A DNA stretch of 64,000 nucleotides. Source: Sphingomonadaceae bacterium (GTDB taxonomy: Bacteria > Pseudomonadota > Alphaproteobacteria > Sphingomonadales > Sphingomonadaceae). Positions 61,876 to 64,000 of this stretch are shown here, in pieces. The translations under genes and the position numbers were made by a program. The DNA lies in the NCBI GenBank assembly GCA_025359445.1, contig JANYGB010000036.1:1-64000 (forward strand). Direction: 5' to 3'. How positions within the stretch are numbered: position 1 is the stretch's first letter; every line of letters begins with the position of its first letter. The notes beneath the pieces are model-generated. The model made no database searches. It was given only the letters and a program-made list of their open reading frames with translations, and was not told the DNA's origin.

Positions 61876-62340
61876 ATGAGGGATCGAATCGTTCGATGGG
61901 CGGGGCCGTTGCTGGCCGGTTTGGTGCTGTGCGCCGGGCCGGGCTTCGCGGGGTCGCGGCCCGAAAGGACTGACACCAAGGCTTCTACCAAGCCCGAAAC
62001 CAAGCCCGCGCCCACCACTCCCACTCCAGTCATCGCCAAGGGCCGCCTGTTCGCGGTGGTCCTCGGACCCGGCGCGGCGTGGAAGAAGGGGCAGCCGTTC
62101 AAGGGGCCGGGGCTCGATGCGCACCGGCAGTATTGGAAGGGGCTCTATGCGCAAGGGCGGGTCGCTTCGGCCGGGCCGCTGGGGGATCGGTCCGGGCTGG
62201 CGCTGATCCGGGCGAAGAACCAGAAAGAGGCCGATGCGCTGCTTGCGGGCGATCCGGCGGTGCGGGCGCGGGTGCTGGCCGAGGTCGCGCGGCCCTACAG
62301 CGCCGACCTCACCAGCGCGGCGGTCTTGCTGGGCAAGTAG
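61876..62340 (+). CDS. Secreted YciI-like domain protein
   Basis: The 154-residue product has a signal peptide (WAGPLLAGLVLCAGPGFA), a Thr/Pro/Lys-rich linker, then a YciI-like ferredoxin-fold domain: LFAVVLGPGAAWKKGQPFKG, DAHRQYWKGLYAQGRV and NQKEADALLAGDPAV. YciI proteins are usually cytosolic, so the exported form is unusual but common in sphingomonads. Function is unknown. Confidence 0.78.
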   Translation: MRDRIVRWAGPLLAGLVLCAGPGFAGSRPERTDTKASTKPETKPAPTTPTPVIAKGRLFAVVLGPGAAWKKGQPFKGPGLDAHRQYWKGLYAQGRVASAGPLGDRSGLALIRAKNQKEADALLAGDPAVRARVLAEVARPYSADLTSAAVLLGK

Positions 62341-62594
62341 CGCGCGCAAATCCGTTTTCCTACTTGGCCGATCTGTGCCTTATCCTTGCTGATGCAGGTT
62401 CACCGATCAACGCCGCTCCCGCCATTTGCAGCGCGGCGCGCGAAGGGAATTTATTTTGCCTTGGACTGTGGTCCAAGCGGTCCAAGCAAGGGCCGGCGCG
62501 GTCAGTGCGGGGCGGCACGGCCGACCGGAAATGCGCGCATTGGCATCCGCGATCTGCTACGGCCCGGGCACAAAACACAAGATCGGGACGCAGA

Positions 62595-63128
62595 ATGACT
62601 GAAACAACCTTGCGCGCATCGCCGCGCCGAATTGTCTCACGCTGGCGCGCTGCCATGTTGCTCGCCGCAGTGCTTGGCGCCGGTTCGAGCGCCACGGCCG
62701 GGCCTCAGCCCTCGTTCGATCCGATCACCTTCTTCACCGGCGCGACCGAAAGTTCAGGCTCGCTCAAGCAGGCGTTCTCCTCGGCCAAGGCAACGCATGT
62801 GACCGGTTTTGGCGCGTTTCGCGGCAATGGCCAGTTCGTGCTTGACCAGACCATGACCGTCGCGGGGGACAAGCCGCAGGTCCGCCAGTGGCAGTTGCAC
62901 CAGATCTCACCTGGGCACTTTGGCGGGACGATCAGCGACGGCAAGGGCCCGGTGACGATCGACGTCGCGGGCAATCGCTTGCTGATCAGGTACACGATGA
63001 TCAACGGCATGAAGGTGGAATCGACCCTGACCATCGATCCGGGCGGGCGCACGGGGCACAATGTCTCGACCGTGCGCAAGTGGGGGATGAGCGTGGCGAG
63101 CCTCAATGAGACCATCACCAAGCGTTAG
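62595..63128 (+). CDS. DUF3833-like secreted or lipoprotein-type protein
   Basis: The 177-residue product has an N-terminal hydrophobic segment AAMLLAAVLGAGSSATAG, then FDPITFFTGATESSGSL, TGFGAFRGNGQFVLDQTM, VRQWQLHQISPGHFGGTISD and LIRYTMINGMKVESTLTI. This layout matches DUF3833, a lipocalin-like beta-barrel family of unknown function. ATG 62595 fits the signal. The gap 62341-62594 holds no gene; the + frame entering from 62079 is a shadow of the YciI-like gene. Confidence 0.75.
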   Translation: MTETTLRASPRRIVSRWRAAMLLAAVLGAGSSATAGPQPSFDPITFFTGATESSGSLKQAFSSAKATHVTGFGAFRGNGQFVLDQTMTVAGDKPQVRQWQLHQISPGHFGGTISDGKGPVTIDVAGNRLLIRYTMINGMKVESTLTIDPGGRTGHNVSTVRKWGMSVASLNETITKR

Positions 63129-63205
63129 GGCACCAAACGCTGGCCAGGGAACAACCGGGCATCTGGCGCGTTAGGTGATGGGGCGGCCTTAAGGAGACGT
63201 ATCCG

Positions 63206-63646
63206 ATGTCCGCCAAATTCCTCCTCCCCGCGCTGGCCGCGGCAGGCATGCTTTCGGGCTGCGCGACCTATGGCCGCGACAACTACAACGACCAGAACGC
63301 CTGGGGCTATTACGATAGCCAGTCGTACAACCAGTATGGCCAGTACGATTACAACAACCCCGATCCACACTATAACGGCTACTACGCCGACAACTATTAC
63401 AAGACCGATCGCCGTTATCGTGAGCGGCGCCTGAGCCAGAACGACCGGGTCTATCGCGGTCAGAACGGCCAGTATTACTGCCGCCGCAGCGACGGTACCA
63501 CCGGGCTGATCGTCGGCGCTGCCGCAGGCGGTGTACTGGGCAACATCATCGCCCCAGGCGATTCGAAGACGCTTGGCACCATTCTGGGTGCAATCGGCGG
63601 TGCCGCAGTGGGCGCGTCGATCTCTTCGAATACGCGCTGCCGTTAG
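63206..63646 (+). CDS. Glycine-zipper 2TM lipoprotein (Rick_17kDa-like)
   Basis: The 146-residue lipoprotein has lipobox LSGC at about residues 16-19, a Tyr/Asn-rich segment (30-70), and a basic stretch. At the end is a glycine-zipper TTGLIVGAAAGGVLGNIIAP and TILGAIGGAAVGASISS. Similar outer-membrane 17-kDa antigen-like proteins are common in sphingomonads. The start ATG 63206 follows AAGGAG. Confidence 0.88.
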   Translation: MSAKFLLPALAAAGMLSGCATYGRDNYNDQNAWGYYDSQSYNQYGQYDYNNPDPHYNGYYADNYYKTDRRYRERRLSQNDRVYRGQNGQYYCRRSDGTTGLIVGAAAGGVLGNIIAPGDSKTLGTILGAIGGAAVGASISSNTRCR

Positions 63647-63670
63647 GCTGAACCCTCAGGGTCGCACGGT

Positions 63671-63699
63671 GAGGGAGGTCGCACATTGCGGCCTCCCTC
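63671..63699. terminator. Hairpin downstream of glycine-zipper gene
   Basis: GAGGGAGG-T-CGCA pairs with TGCG-G-CCTCCCTC around a CAT loop (13 bp with one G-T pair). It follows the glycine-zipper gene by 24 bases and lies 34 bases before the end of the opposing gene. It lacks a long T run (GCTGCTTTG). It is likely a terminator for both convergent genes. Confidence 0.6.
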
Positions 63700-63733
63700 G
63701 CTGCTTTGTCTGGGCCTGCTTTGTCTGGGGCAG

Positions 63734-64000
63734 TCAGGTTGGCGGCGGGCCGCCCGCCTCGGGTTCGGGCAGGGTGTCGGCGGAATCGTCCTGCGCCCCG
63801 ATCCCGGCCCTTTGCACCGCAAGATCACGATCGGGCGGCGGTTGGTCATAAGCGAGCGGCGGGCCGGGATCGGGCAGCGCCCACTTCGCCTGACGCTCAC
63901 GCTCGGCCTGCTCGGCCACTGCCAGCCACTGCGGCGAATAGGTAACCGGGTAGGAATCGGGGCCGACACTGGTCTGGTCGGCACCAGGATAGACCACGAC
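63734..64000 (-). CDS. C-terminal part of a hypothetical protein, cut by window end
   Basis: The minus-strand frame is open to base 64000, so the N-terminus lies outside. Visible residues include YPGADQTSVGPDSYPVTYSP and WLAVAEQAERERQAKWALPD, then a Pro/Asp/Gly-rich end EPEAGGPPPT. The composition suggests a disordered C-terminal tail. The family is not recognised, and a GTG at 63997 could be a start. Confidence 0.45.
   Translation of the reverse strand, partial: VVVYPGADQTSVGPDSYPVTYSPQWLAVAEQAERERQAKWALPDPGPPLAYDQPPPDRDLAVQRAGIGAQDDSADTLPEPEAGGPPPT

Overview
The window looks like a chromosome segment of a GC-rich alphaproteobacterium, most likely a sphingomonad (Sphingomonas/Novosphingobium type). 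This is inferred from family content: a TonB-dependent receptor, a CrtI-like desaturase, Baeyer-Villiger-type and FMO-type monooxygenases, a cytochrome P450, several SDRs and crotonases, an HWE-type histidine kinase, a 184-aa Dcd, and a TPP riboswitch before thiC. No 16S rRNA gene is present to confirm it.

Layout. 1-2311: the 3' part of nrdB, a BrnT/BrnA toxin-antitoxin pair, a second diverged copy of the nrdB tail, an AT-rich stretch with an unknown gene, and a broken DUF1294 gene. 2431-5848: small envelope and conserved proteins and an SDR. 5852-11136: wecB/wecC and a sugar-nucleotide epimerase for surface polysaccharide, then a CHASE3 histidine kinase. 11270-16065: dcd, DoxX, a saccharopine-dehydrogenase-like protein, an MFS transporter and an aminotransferase. 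16078-24965: an integrated island of about 8.9 kb in the 3' end of tRNA-Gly(CCC). It has a DUF4102-type tyrosine integrase, imperfect att repeats, GGGGGTA arm-type repeats at both ends, an AlpA-like regulator, a winged-helix protein, two small unknown proteins, a putative type ISP (PD-ExK plus N6-adenine methylase) restriction enzyme and an Abi_2/HEPN abortive-infection protein.

25116-30812: crotonases, SDRs, an HCCA-isomerase-like protein, a hotdog thioesterase and a Baeyer-Villiger-type monooxygenase form a tightly overlapping catabolic cluster. Its leading gene has a TTTAAT-N6-ATTAAA palindrome upstream. A related palindrome precedes the FMO-P450 pair at 54129-56713, suggesting a shared TetR-like regulator. 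30892-39929: DUF2585, GNAT, CrtI-like desaturase, LOG protein, TonB receptor, gamma-glutamyltransferase and prephenate dehydratase. 40008-46453: the conserved DUF4129-DUF4350-MoxR-DUF58-SpoIIM-RDD operon. 46498-53814: acetyltransferases, ispG, a retropepsin-like protease, an EamA transporter and two unrelated L,D-transpeptidases. 53973-64000: a crotonase remnant, P450-FMO, a degenerate SRAP protein, TPP riboswitch-thiC-RidA, an unknown family protein, DUF2726, and three small secreted or lipid-anchored proteins.

The most distinctive features are two insertions that each appear to have rebuilt the 3' end of their target: the brnTA cassette in nrdB and the island in tRNA-Gly. In both cases the displaced target end is still visible. 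All statements are from reading the sequence; no database search was run.
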